Position numbers and translations under genes: made by a program | Assembly: GCA_020536535.1 (NCBI GenBank) | Contig: JAHLWZ010000218.1 | Location: 1,732 to 42,164 of the forward strand | Source of the DNA: Pelomyxa schiedti | Taxonomy: Eukaryota > Evosea > Pelobiontida > Pelomyxidae | Direction: 5' to 3' | Length of the DNA stretch: 40,433 nucleotides | Shown: piece after piece, positions 20,595 through 31,600 of the stretch | How the letters are laid out: each line of letters begins with the position of its first letter | Position numbering within the stretch: position 1 is the first letter of the stretch | Notes under the pieces: model-generated | Told to the model about the DNA's origin: nothing | Seen by the model: the letters and a program-made list of their open reading frames with translations, nothing else | Database searches by the model: none

Positions 20595-21652
20595 TCAGTC
20601 CTGCTGCTCGAATGTTGTTTTGGCCAACAGAGTCTGGACTTGTGTGTATAAGGCTGTTTTTAGTGCGGCAATACCCTGGTTGTTGAGTGCACTCACAAAG
20701 CTTGGGTTAAAACAACGTTAGGGTTTTTGTAAAAGAAGAGAATGACACACAAGTTCTGGTAAAGTGGAAAGTTTTCTCTTAATCTTTCACTCAACTGTGT
20801 CAACTTGTCCTCGTTTACTGCATCACACTTCATTCCCACGAGAATGCCTTCTGAAGTGTGTTCGCAGACTCTAAAAAAATGATGGGAAAAAGTCTATCAG
20901 CACATCTATCAGGAGACCTTGATATGCCACTAATCCACTCTTCAATACTGTCAATTTTACATTCCAAGTCATATACAAGGAGGAAGATAGGTATATGCTT
21001 CATTTCAATTGCTAGGCAGTTTAATCAAAACAAAATGAGAAGGAAGTGATAAAAACTGTTCATTTCGTGTGGGTTAATGGTGTACTCTTTGTAGCTGATA
21101 GAGCAACCAAGTTCCGCGTTGTTCATCGATGTATTCTTGTGTGTTAGTTAGTTTCTTGAGCATTTTAAACGACTTAACGAAAGTTCAACCTCTGGGTTTT
21201 GAGTAACGGGTATATCCTATGTTTTTTTTTTTTGTGTTTTTTTCACTTGTGTGCATAGGCCAAAGTAGTAATATATACCAACATGCGACAAAGAATGCTT
21301 GTCTTTCCCGACCCAGAATCTGGCATCATCGCAATAACACGTAAGCAATAAGAGTTGTTGGACACACAACAGCACACACGCAGCACACGCACGCACCACC
21401 CAGTATTGCCACGTCGACGATGGCGGCACCTGGGCCACCACCCCCCCTGCCCCCCGCTGCCCCTGCCCCTGCCCCTGGCCCTGCCCCTCTCCGCCCCCCC
21501 GCTGGCCCTGCCCCTGCCCCTGCCCCAGCCCCTGCCCCGGCACCGTCTTTGCTTGTAGTTGTGGGTAGGAATGGGGTTTTCTCGTCGGCTGGGTGCACTG
21601 GTGGCACCTTTGGTTCCTGCTCGCGGCTACAGCAACAGCAGCTGCAGCCCAT
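20595..21652 (-). CDS. Divergent small GTPase with N-terminal lipidation-type Cys cluster
   Basis: First exon 21652-21397 encodes MGCSCCCCSREQEP (Gly2 plus clustered Cys, as in myristoylated/palmitoylated proteins), a Gly/Ala/Pro repeat, and VDVAIL. It joins over a 77-nt intron to DSGSGKTSILCRM, forming the P-loop GDSGSGKTS. Downstream are IPIFLLVYDLECKIDSIEEW (about 20990-20930), GILVGMKCD in place of G4 NKxD (about 20850), LTQLSERLRENFPLYQ, then the 20701-20750 intron and final exon 20700-20595 with FVSALNNQGIAALKTALY (G5-like SAL). Exons for switch I/II between about 21290 and 21030 are not resolved. There is no C-terminal prenylation box, consistent with anchoring through the N-terminus. 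Subfamily unknown (Rab/Ras-like). The stop is 27 bp from the tRNA-Gln. Confidence 0.72.
21427..21545. repeat. GC-rich CCCCTG-type minisatellite in coding exon
   Basis: The plus strand carries repeated CCCCTG/CCCCTGGC units. Read on the minus strand in the GTPase frame they encode alternating Gly-Ala (AGAGAGAGAGAG) with GGRRG interruptions. Slippage here would change the length of the linker between the acylation motif and the GTPase fold. Confidence 0.8.
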
Positions 21653-21762
21653 CGCCTCACTGATTGATCGCGGAAAGTAGTGGATCGACAATTAACTCGG
21701 TGAGATCCCGATGTGAAATTTCTTTTGGAGACTTGGATGTTGAATGGTTTTGGGTTGGAGTA

Positions 21763-22493
21763 TCACATGTAGGGGTGATAGAATGACGCTCTGCGGTAGT
21801 GCATACGAGGCCTGCTTGGTGGCGGTCCCATTGGGTACCACGGCATGCCATCTTGGTTGCGGTATTGTTTATTATTAGCTTTTTGGTTTGTTTTAGAAGA
21901 GGGAAGATACACACAGGGACTCATATAGGGATATGGCATTGATGGCATGTATCGCCGGTATCTTCCTCTACCCCCATGATATGGGATATTGGTCCGCTTC
22001 TGGACTACCTGTGGATTTTCATTACCGTGAATATTTTTTTTGTTTAGTGAAGCTTCAACCTTTATTTGTCTTCCCTTAAGTTCGGAATCAGTAAGAGCGA
22101 TAGCAGTGGCTACGGATTCCTTGTCAGCAAACTCGATGTAGGCCATTCCTTTGGGATGCCCAGAATACTTGTCGGATAAAATAGTAACACGGTTTATGTT
22201 CCCGCATGACTTGAAGTGATCCATCAACTCTTGTTGTGTAGCACTGAAATCAACCTGAAAGAAAGTGAGGGCGAAGTCGGTACATAACAAACCCGCACAT
22301 TGTTTACAAAGACAGATCGAGAGTCCATTTCCTCATTGGATTGATTATATTCGCCGTTCTGCATTTCGATGTTTCCAAATCAAAGGGAGAATTACAAATG
22401 TGAGAATAGACCAATTAAAAAAAAAAGTCTCCCCAGCCAGCAACACACAATCGCATTCACAACACACACACACACATATGACCTAGCCTGTAA

Positions 22494-22525
<32 letters not shown>

Positions 22526-22855
22526 TATTACGCGTAACACACACAGAGACACACACACATTTGGGTCGTTATCCTGGCCCTGCTGGTCGTCGTAATTACC
22601 CTGCTGCGAGGGTGGTGCCGGGGGCGGGGGTATCCCCCCTTCTGCCCCTGCCCCCGCCCCGCTCCCCGCCGTGCCCCCCTCCCCCCCGCCGTCCATCGTG
22701 GCTGCTGCCCCCCCGTCCACTACTCCTTGAGTCTCGTTTATGCCGCCGGTTGTGCAGGCCGGGGCAGCCGCGTCGCCCTCGCCGCTCGCGGCGCTGCTGG
22801 TCGTGGTGCTCGTGGTGGTGCACGTGGTCGTGGTCCCTGTCGCTGCCCCGCTCAT
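21763..22855 (-). CDS. PABPN1: Nuclear poly(A)-binding protein PABPN1 (PABP2)
   Basis: Binds nascent poly(A) tails in the nucleus and stimulates poly(A) polymerase. Exons 22855-22559, 22358-22293 and 22254-21763 close in frame (284 aa). The single RRM is split by a 38-nt intron. RNP2 is SVFVNNVR, continuing [14 protein letters not shown], then [21 protein letters not shown] is RNP1. [11 protein letters not shown] ends the domain. The C-terminus has Arg/Gly/Tyr/Pro-rich sequence ([22 protein letters not shown]) like the methylated tail of PABPN1. The N-terminal exon is GC-rich and encodes a Thr/Ser/Gly/Ala-rich leader, where vertebrate PABPN1 has poly-Ala and an acidic coiled coil. Intron 1 (22359-22558) holds a CA microsatellite. 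The start at 22855 lies 120 bp from the EMC2 start on the other strand. Confidence 0.93.
22459..22560. repeat. (CA)n microsatellite in PABPN1 intron 1
   Basis: Several blocks of (CA)n on the plus strand, the longest about 24 bp at 22498-22525. They abut the 5' splice site of intron 1, so on the gene strand the intron starts GTGTGTGT. Length changes would alter intron size and offer alternative donors. Confidence 0.9.
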
Positions 22856-22975
22856 CGTCGCCACGCGCAAAGTTCTTGACTTTGATTGAAGCCGAATAAA
22901 CAACAGATCGGAAAACAGCGGCCAAGAGCGACGTGGTTCGTTGTCTGTCTGTGGTTCATTCACGCAAGCGCGTAG
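22856..22975. promoter_or_regulatory. Divergent promoter region, PABPN1 / EMC2
   Basis: 120 bp between opposed start codons. It has CGACGTGG and CACGCAAGCGCG motifs but no recognised core element. The region is GC-moderate and likely shared by two housekeeping genes. Confidence 0.45.
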
Positions 22976-24206
22976 ATGTGGTTGTTTAGGGGTTCAGGAA
23001 ACAGAGGTGTGTAGCAACTGTCCCACAATCCGCATTCGCGACGTTGCTCTTCTTTCTTTTTTCATATTCGCCACCCACATATATGCCAAGACATACACAA
23101 ATCTTGACATTAACTCTGTTATAATATAATATAAATATATATTATATAACACCACACAGAGAGGAAGAGGCTAGAGGGTGCTGTGACTGATGCACTTGGG
23201 CGTGGGGACACTGAGGCCGCCAAGGAAACTCTTGTTCTTCTCAGGAACAAGTTCGGCTCATCAACTTCTGACGACGATGTGGCTACCAGGCTAGTAGCCC
23301 TCAGGCACGAGTGCTGTGGCGAGATGGACGCTGCAAAGGACGTATATTCCGCTTTGTTAGCAAAGAACCCCGCTAACACTGTATGATCAAGATATATATC
23401 AGTGTTAGTATACCTATATTTCAAGTTATACGATTTATTCAATATTGATTTCAAACGCAACTCAAATTGACAGAGTTATTTTAGGCCGCAAAGAAGAGAT
23501 TGATTGCTGTCTCCAAAGCAAACCGTAATAACGCTCAGGCAATTCACCACCTCAACCAATATCTGAGTGTCTGCATGTCTGACTCAGAGGCGTGGCTGGA
23601 GCTGGCGGACTTATATCTTGAGGAAAGATTGTATGCCCCCACGCCGCTGGAGCTTGTTTGATGGAAATTTTTTTAGGTACTCCCAAGCAGTATTCTGCTA
23701 CCAAGAAGTGCAATTGGCATTGCCTTACTGCCACCCTTTGTGGACAATCTGCGGAGAAGTTGCGGCATTTAATTTCATTGAGTATTGATTCACATCTCAC
23801 AAAATTGGCAGATATTATTTACACAAGGGGAGTTCCTGATGGCTAGAAAATATTTCTGCAAAGCCTGCGAACTCACAGACTGCCAAAATTTACGCTCTCT
23901 TATTGGAGTTTGCATGGTAATCTCTTCTCGATTTTCTGCGCACAATACTCATTCCTATTCCAGTGTTGTGTGTCCCTTGGCAATCAAACCGGTTCTGATT
24001 CTCTATCCACCGGCAAAAAACACAAGCACAGTTCCACAACAACCACCACATCGACATCCACATCAACCGGAGGTCCCTCAGAAGAAACCATCAACAACCA
24101 GACCTACACATGGGCCAAGAATCAGTCACTTCAACTCATAACACACCACTCCAATCCCTCAATCACCTCGCTCTTCCAATCTTGCTTCAACCAACTCAGA
24201 CCCTAA
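22976..24206 (+). CDS. EMC2: ER membrane protein complex subunit 2 (EMC2/TTC35)
   Basis: Cytosolic TPR scaffold of the EMC, which inserts tail-anchored and multipass proteins into the ER. Exons 22976-23006, 23160-23380, 23485-23630, 23677-23758, 23812-23916 and 23964-24206 close in frame (275 aa). Family blocks are LLAKNPANTAAKKRLIAVSK, AIHHLNQYLSVCMSDSEAWL, ELADLYLEERLYSQAVFCYQ, FTQGEFLMARKYFCKACEL and LRSLIGVCM. The order and spacing match EMC2 TPR helices. The N-terminal about 70 aa of typical EMC2 are missing, so exon 1 (start 22976) is tentative. The C-terminus is extended by about 50 aa of Thr/Ser with GKKHKH, ending in LFQSCFNQLRP. The intron between exons 1 and 2 is very AT-rich at its 3' end. 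Confidence 0.88.
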
Positions 24207-24275
24207 AAGAGCATCAGCCGATTTCTGAGAACGACACTCGCCGCATCAACCTTTTTTTTTCCCCAACTACGGAAA

Positions 24276-25559
24276 ATGTCCTACGGAACGACGGAGGAAA
24301 GCCCTCCCATAGTGATTGACAACGGGACTGGTTCATGCAAAATAGGAATAGCAGGGCACGATACCCCGGCGGCCACGGTGCCGTGCGTCGTAGGCAGGCC
24401 GCGCAACACCGCCGCGTGCAGGGGCTACGTTAACGAACCATTCATGATGGGTCTCAATAGGAGGGAGTTCCACGGTATGCTGCTGTGTTCCCGTTGCTTT
24501 GTGATGATATATTATATCTGTATCTTATATTACAATATATTGTTGTTATAAAACAGGCATTTCCTTTTTTTTTTTTATAAAAAAACCCATGTAGTTGGTG
24601 ATGATGCAGTGAGTGAGGGAGGGCGGATGACCCTGGAACGCCCAATTGAACACGGAATCATTGTCAACTGGGACAACATGGCCAAGGTGTGGGACCACGC
24701 CTGGAAAAAGATAGACCACACCCACAATCGCGATCCATGCCGGGTTCTCATAACCGAGCCCATGCTGAATCCCCTCGTCCAGGTCGAGCGCATGACCTAC
24801 CACTTCTTCGAGACCTACGGCATACCGGCCCTGGGCGTAGTCTCGCCTGCAGTAGCACTTATGGGAGTTGGCCGGGAGGAAGGCGTTGTACTGGATATTG
24901 GTGATGGCTTGGCTCAGTCGTTTTGCATGTATGACTTTGTGATTCCAAACTCAGTGTTCAGAGTTGACCTTGGAGGTTCTGATATCACGCAGTATCTTAT
25001 GAGAATCATGATGGAGGGGGGGTACTCTTACAGCACCTCTGCTGAGTTTTTCGCTATTCAAACCGTGAAGGAGCAGCTCTCCTATGTTGCTTTGGACTTT
25101 GAGGCTGACATGTGTAGAGCAAACTGCAGCGCCGAGCTGGAGAAGACCTACGAGCTGCCTGATGGGACCTCTATTACCTTGGGAAATGAGAGGTTCAGGT
25201 GTGCGGAAGCTCTGTTCCAGCCGTACTTCATGGGCAGGGAAATGAACGGAGTGCATGAGCAAACGTGGCTCACAATGAGCCGGCCCAGCCTGGGATTTCC
25301 CACATCCAGGGAAGTATTCACTTTTGGGGGAGCCACTAGGACACCAGGATTCACAGCCCGGCTGCAGAGGGAGCTTGAATGCCTGGCCCCAGCCTCCTAC
25401 CCTCCTAAAGTCAAGCCTGAGTGTGCTGAGACCCTCACGTGGGTGGGTTGCTCTATACTGGGCTCCTTGAGTAGCTTTGGGGATTCCTGCTTTACAAGGG
25501 AGCAGTATGACGAATGTGGTCCACGTGGAATTCACACCAAAAAGTCACTATTCGCGTAG
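24276..25559 (+). CDS. Divergent actin-family protein
   Basis: Two exons, 24276-24474 and 24595-25559 (intron 120 nt), 387 aa, close to actin's 375. The family is clear from DNGTGSCKIGIAG (phosphate loop 1), PIEHGIIVNWDNM, TEPMLNPL, LDIGDG (phosphate loop 2), NERFRCAEALFQP, SILGSLSSF and EQYDECGP. It ends in KKSLFA rather than the RKCF of actin. The DNase-I loop is rewritten and shorter (REFHGVGDDAVSEGG). Two ATPase positions are altered: actin Gln137 aligns to Ser/Pro in VVSPAVAL, and His161 to Gln in GDGLAQS. It therefore probably binds but may not hydrolyse ATP normally. It is not an obvious Arp1-10 by insertions; orphan actin-like is the safest call. Coding GC is higher than flanks. Confidence 0.9.
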
Positions 25560-25650
25560 GGTCAACTTCTCTCCCTCATCCACTAAGAAGATAAAATAAA
25601 GTTGACTTTATTTAGAAATACTTAGTACACATGTCTTGTACTTTGAAGAC
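25560..25650. terminator. Convergent gene ends, actin-like / receptor kinase
   Basis: 91 bp between two stops. It contains AGATAAAATAAAG, an imperfect inverted stretch (AAAGTTGACTTTA) and TAGTACACATGTCTTGTAC. These may act in 3' end formation of both transcripts. Confidence 0.35.
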
Positions 25651-28600
25651 TCACAGCATGGCCCCCAGTATTTCTGCTATTTTGTCAAACCCTGTTGTTG
25701 GTGTTAGAGAGACAAGGGGTTAATTAATTATGTCTGGGTACCTATTCTGTCACTCGGCTCTTGTGCCCAGCATTGAGCCAGTAGCTGTTGATACTTCTCA
25801 GGGAAGTCGTCAGGGAAAGGAGGTCTCTGTAAGTTATTGAGCTCCAAAAATACTTTTTTAGGAGATAAACCTTGCCGGCGGATACAAATTCGATAATTTC
25901 TGGGTTGGTTTTCTTTAGTTGAGGAGTGATAATGAAGGACACATACTCCAGGTATTTGGGAATGTGGCAATTGGATACGCTTCCAGCTCAGTCAATACAC
26001 AGTACGCCAAAATTGCAAAACTGTAAAAAAAATGAGCGTACCGTAAAATTGGGAATGATGAGCAACCTATATACATCGGACATTTGACCATACTCGGATC
26101 CGCTAAGTGCTTCCGGGGCCATGAAGGTTGGTGTGCCAACAGCAGCTGTCATATTAGCCGGATTCATTGTTGTAGATGTGCCGGTCACATCCCTGGTTGT
26201 TCCAAAATCGGATATTTTGGCACACACAGGAGCAGAGGCATCTAGAGAGGCAAGCAGGAGATTGTCGGGCTTGAGATCCCTGTGTATAACTCCACTCTAT
26301 TGAAGAGGTAAGTGTAGAAGAGATGTGTATTTATACCTTATGGAGGAAATTCATTCCCCGTGCACAATCCAGCAAAATCTTTACTTTTTGCCTTTCAGTT
26401 AAAGAACCTTTTTGCTTAAGCACGTGGCCAAGACTTCCATGTTGCATGAATTCCTTCAAACCATTTAGTTTTTGGAAAAGAAGGAAACGAAGACAAACCG
26501 TGACAATTATCAATTTCCGCCTATCGTGGACGGCACCAATGAAAGTAACAATCTACAAAGTTCGGGAAGGATTTGAGTTAAGTTGGAATTTACCTGCGGA
26601 CAATTGAGGGATTCCATCATTTGAACCTCTGCACAAAACTCTGCATAAGCTTGGTCGGAAACCGTTTTCAATACCTGTTAAAATTTCAAATGAGAAAAGC
26701 CTTTGAATTACAATGGACCTTGATGGCAACATCCTGCCCACGCCAGGTCCCTCTGTAGACAGTACCAAATGCACCTATTTTTGGTTCAGGTCTTTGCTTT
26801 AGCTTACAACAGATGCAGTACCTTCGCCTACTGGAGGTGGTATAAGATTAAGTTCATCAGGATCCAATTTCTTCGAAAGCTTCGAGTCCACAACAATAGG
26901 CAATTCTGAGTGTTTAAGCTGTCGAGACCCAAACTTGCCACCAAGAGTTGCTGGGGTGTGTTAATGTTGAACACTGAGACTAAAAAAAACCTTTTGATGT
27001 AGCCACTATAAGTGCTGGACGTAAGATGGTAGTGCAGTGAACCGCTAGTTTGGCTGAAATCTGGATGCTTGCTGCCTACAGAATGCATAAATATAAGAAA
27101 GATGAACAGGCTAAGGCTCACCGGTTGCAAATGGCCCTCACGTGGAACGACCTGTAAGGAGTACTTGTATGCACTAAAGCAACATAAGACAAGAATTGAT
27201 GTTAATCAAGCTACCATTTCTTTGGTAAAAAGAATTTGAATGCAATACGATTTTTCGAGGTATTAGTTAGAGAGAACTCTTCTGTATATTCTTTGTCAAT
27301 TTTCGCGTGTTGGGCCTTAATTCCAAAGCATAGTTGCCCATCCGACACCTGTTGACAGCGTTGAGAAGATTAGCATGGAATCTTCAGAGGTACCTGCAGT
27401 GGTAAAAGAGATAAAGCAACACCTCTATTGAAGATTAGAGAAACTTTCACGAATAATTGCTTACTCAGAAGTTAATGTGAATTCTTCCTCCTCTTCCTCA
27501 GATGGTTGTGACTTCTTTTTCCTAAAAACAAACGGTTAAGCTGTAGTGATGAAAAAGTGACGAACGTGAGAGCAAGTAATAAACCAGCAGCAAGGCAAGC
27601 AAGTAGAAGGGCAGAACCAACTGAAATAGGAACGGCAATAGCTACTTTTTTTTTGGTCTTGTCTGAGCTGTGCTGAGGCACGGGAATATCTGAAAGAAAG
27701 TGGGAATGAATATTAGTAACGACAGAAGAGATACCAAAGAAAATCTGCGTGAACGCGGACTTGTTGTTTCTGTTCCCAACAATGTCCGTAATGCTTCCAG
27801 GAAGTAGTTCAATATCACACTCGCTTGATGTATTCTGCTTGAGCTCTAGCATGTAATCACTTCCTGAAGACATAAGGCTGAATATAATGCACTGGCCGGT
27901 GGAATTGAAGCAATCCATGGTGACGTTTTGTACAGGCTCATTACAATGAAGTGTTACTGTCGTAGTAGTTGAATTTGCAACAGAACTGGCTGTAACAAAT
28001 GAACACTCTGGGCCAGTTGTATCCAAAAAGTAGAACAACTGATACGGAATGGAGTTCGACAAACCACTGACAGAAACCACAATAGATATATTGGTGCCTG
28101 CACCACTCTGAACGCGGCATGACAAAGTAGTATGGTTTACAATAATAGAAACATCAGCACAAGGTACACTGCCAACAAAAACTTGAATCACACTGGCATC
28201 AGTCCCAAAATTTGTGCCTTTTACTCTGTGAGTACTTTTTGTTTTAGAATTTAGACTACCAGTTAGAATAGTCACACCCCCTTGATTTCCAACGGGAGTA
28301 GAATTAAAGATTTGAGGACCTATGTATAGAGTGATTTGAGGTTACTATGTGGGCAGTCGTCTTACATTGGTACACCAGGAGGGATGAAACCTGGGTGAAA
28401 GGAGGCCGATTTGGAGCAATCAGCTTAAGGGATATCTGTCCGACGCCAGATGGAGCATAACACTGTATCTTGGTGTGTTCCTCCACAACACTGGCATTTG
28501 TGCACTTTTTCCCTTCATCACCTAAGGTCACTTCAACGGGAGTGCACAGTGGGCCAAAGTTTGTTCCTGCAATGGTGATAAGAGCGCCTTCAGTCTTTGG

Positions 28601-31600
28601 GGATGTGATGGAGGATATAACAGGTGCTGCTTCCAATAAGATTAATTTAACGAGGAGGTTGAAGTACATTGGTAGGAGAAAACAGAATTCGAGCCATACT
28701 GCCCTGAAACGTAGACCGAGAGTAGATTGCCGACACCACTTCCACTTGGTGCAAAGCATCGAATGACAGTATGAGCTTCATAAATGGTTGCGTTTGTGCA
28801 AATTGTGTCCTCTCCACAAATAGGAGTCACATTTACAGAAACTGGTGTACCACTCGGCCCGAAGTTGCTTCCATTGATGAAAACAATACCTCCTTGCGTA
28901 CTAGGAAAAGGTTCCGATATCCCTTTAACAATAGGCTCTATTATGAGAGTTAATGCAAGGCAGTTATACACATTTCGCCTCATACTATTGTAATAGAATA
29001 TTGACTGATGGGCTTCGAGACTATGTCCTGTTCCGGGAACCACCACAATTCCTACATCCAAATTTTGCCCAGAACCCTCAGGAACAAGGCACTTAATTAG
29101 AGTGTGACTTGTAACTATAGATGCATTATCACAAGAGTGATTCCCTATAGTAATTTGCACAGGACTTCCAATCGGCCCGAAGTTGTCGCCTACAATTGTT
29201 GTAGGAATATTGCCGTTGGTGTTTGTTGGTTCTATGTAAGACACCAATGGTGCTGTAAGAAAATAAAAAGACCCAGTTAGAGAAAGATGGAACCTAGTAA
29301 TACATACACAAGTATTCAAAAAGGTATGTTGCTTCTTGGCGGAAAGTCCCTTCAAGGTGATAGGAAGGCACGCTCAACACCAATGAATAGTGCCCACCAA
29401 CACCAACAGGAGGGTAGAATGTGATGATAGAATCAGTTATGGTGGCAATTTGGCAATCCTTGCCATCAATTGTCACAGAAGCATTAGTAGCAAAGTTGAA
29501 ACCAAAGAGAGTGCTAGCTGTCAGCCCATTTGTTGGCACAGCAGTTGCTCCAACTATTCTAGGAGCTGCATTTCAAAAGTTCAGGAGCAATCTTCTGATT
29601 GAGAGCGATACCTTGGAAGACAAATGAAACAAGCTCAGACACCTGTCCACCAACTTCTATTGCAAGGAAGTGCTGCCCATACCCTGGATCAATTTGAAAC
29701 TGTAAGAAGGTCTCACTTATAACCACTGAAAAGTAAGGGTTTCCATCAACGGTCACATCAACAGGGTACTTCTGGCCACCTGGACCGAAGTTCGTACCCT
29801 GTACATCTACCTGCCCACCACTAGTCGTTGGTGAGGACACTGACGTGATTGTTGGTGCTTTTAGGCATGTCAATAATAGAACTCATGGAAAAAGGAAAAT
29901 ACCTTCATAAGAGAAATGCGTGTAGTTTCCGCAAAGGGGGTGAGCAGGAGCACATACTATCAGAAGAATGGAACTTCCGTATCCAGAATTAACAAAACTG
30001 GTAATGACCGAGTGATTGACAGCAACAATAGAATCAATACAGAGTGTATCACCGATCTTGACAGTTACAGGAGAACCCACTGGCCCAAAGTTGAAACCCC
30101 AAATCACAATATGACCTCCTGAAGTTGGGGCTGTGGTTACATTTCTTACTATGGGTGCTGAGAGAAATGTTAACAGAAGGTGAAATTAACATGAAACAAC
30201 CTAAATAAGAGAACACATAAAATGTCTTGACATAGCCTCCAAGGTGCACAGTTACGGGCAAATTGTTACCGTACCCTGCTGGAACAACGCAGGAAATTTG
30301 GGTACTTGAAATGACTTGTGGATTAGTGCAACTTTCTCCAGCGATCTCTATTGCTACTTTCGTGCCATTTGGCCCAAAGTTCTGTCCCGTGAGGACAGAC
30401 AGTCCACCCGTTGTGTTTGTTGGCAGAGCACTTAGTATTACAGGAGCTAGAAGCATTAGAAAATATCAAGTTGCAGAGCTCTACCTTCATAAGAGAAGAA
30501 TGCTGTTGCTAGCTGGATGTGGGACACATCGTCTGGAACATACAGCGTAACAGTAACACCCGTACCAACGCCTGGTGGTGGATAGCAAGAAATTTCGGTC
30601 TGATTTTTTGTCACAGTAACATTTCTGCAGTTGCAGCCGGAGCCAGCACAAGGGACTACATCTCCAGAGAATACCACACGAAGTACAGAGCTGACACTGC
30701 CAAAGTTGTTGCCAGTGATATGAATTAAACTTAAGCCATCAATAGCCCCCTCTGAGATATTATATATAATCGGAGCTGCTTAGAGTTAGAAAGAGATTAT
30801 CGGGAATTTAGGTGCATACCTTCATAAGTGTAATAGAAATTTTCACTATTTATATTGGCAATTCTCACTTGCCGTGTGAAATTCTTCCCAGTTCCTGGAG
30901 GAAATGGGCAACTCAATGCAGAAGTACTTATCCAAGAACAATTTTGACATCCTGAGGTGCTACAAATTTCTGATAGATATCCAGTACCGCCTTGTCCAAA
31001 ATCGGTTCCAATCTTGAAGTATTAGTGACGAGCTCACAAGAAAGAAGAAGAACCAGAAGATGAGACTCATCCCCAGTTGTGGGAACAAGAAGAAGACTCG
31101 AGACCGAAGGGGCTATTATTAATGAGTAAAAAGAAGAGGGGTTGTTGAGGTTACCAATGTATGAAAAAATGGGAAGGGAATGATGCAGGCTTGATGAAGC
31201 TGGAACCCAAATCTCTACCGTTTTATTGGCGCCAACTCCGGCTGGGGCAATACAAGTACACTTTGTATGCGGCGATGTCACCGTCGGACTGGAACAATCA
31301 ATTCCGTTGATTGTTACACGAATTGAAGTTCCAATAGGGCCAAAGTTGTTCCCAGTTATCTCAGTTTCTCCACCATCAGTGGATGTTGGTGTGGAACTTA
31401 CAACAACCGGAGCTAAGGAAATATAAGAACCACAATTAATGAGTGAGATAAACATACCTTCATATGAGAAAATAGGGGCAGAATAAGACTGTAAACTCCC
31501 AGGGCATCCTGCTTCCACATAAAGTACAAGGTGTTCTCCAACACCAGGTGGAGAAATACACTGGATTTGTCCAGGCTGGGTTACAGACGCATTCATACAT

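Noticed and set aside
22459-22560. (CA)n tract as subtelomeric or satellite array
   Set aside because: It is short, imperfect and sits inside an intron with exons of PABPN1 on both sides.
28470-28993. Plus-strand open frames across the TIG array
   Set aside because: All are antisense to TIG exons and show no domain or start context; the minus-strand repeats explain the region.
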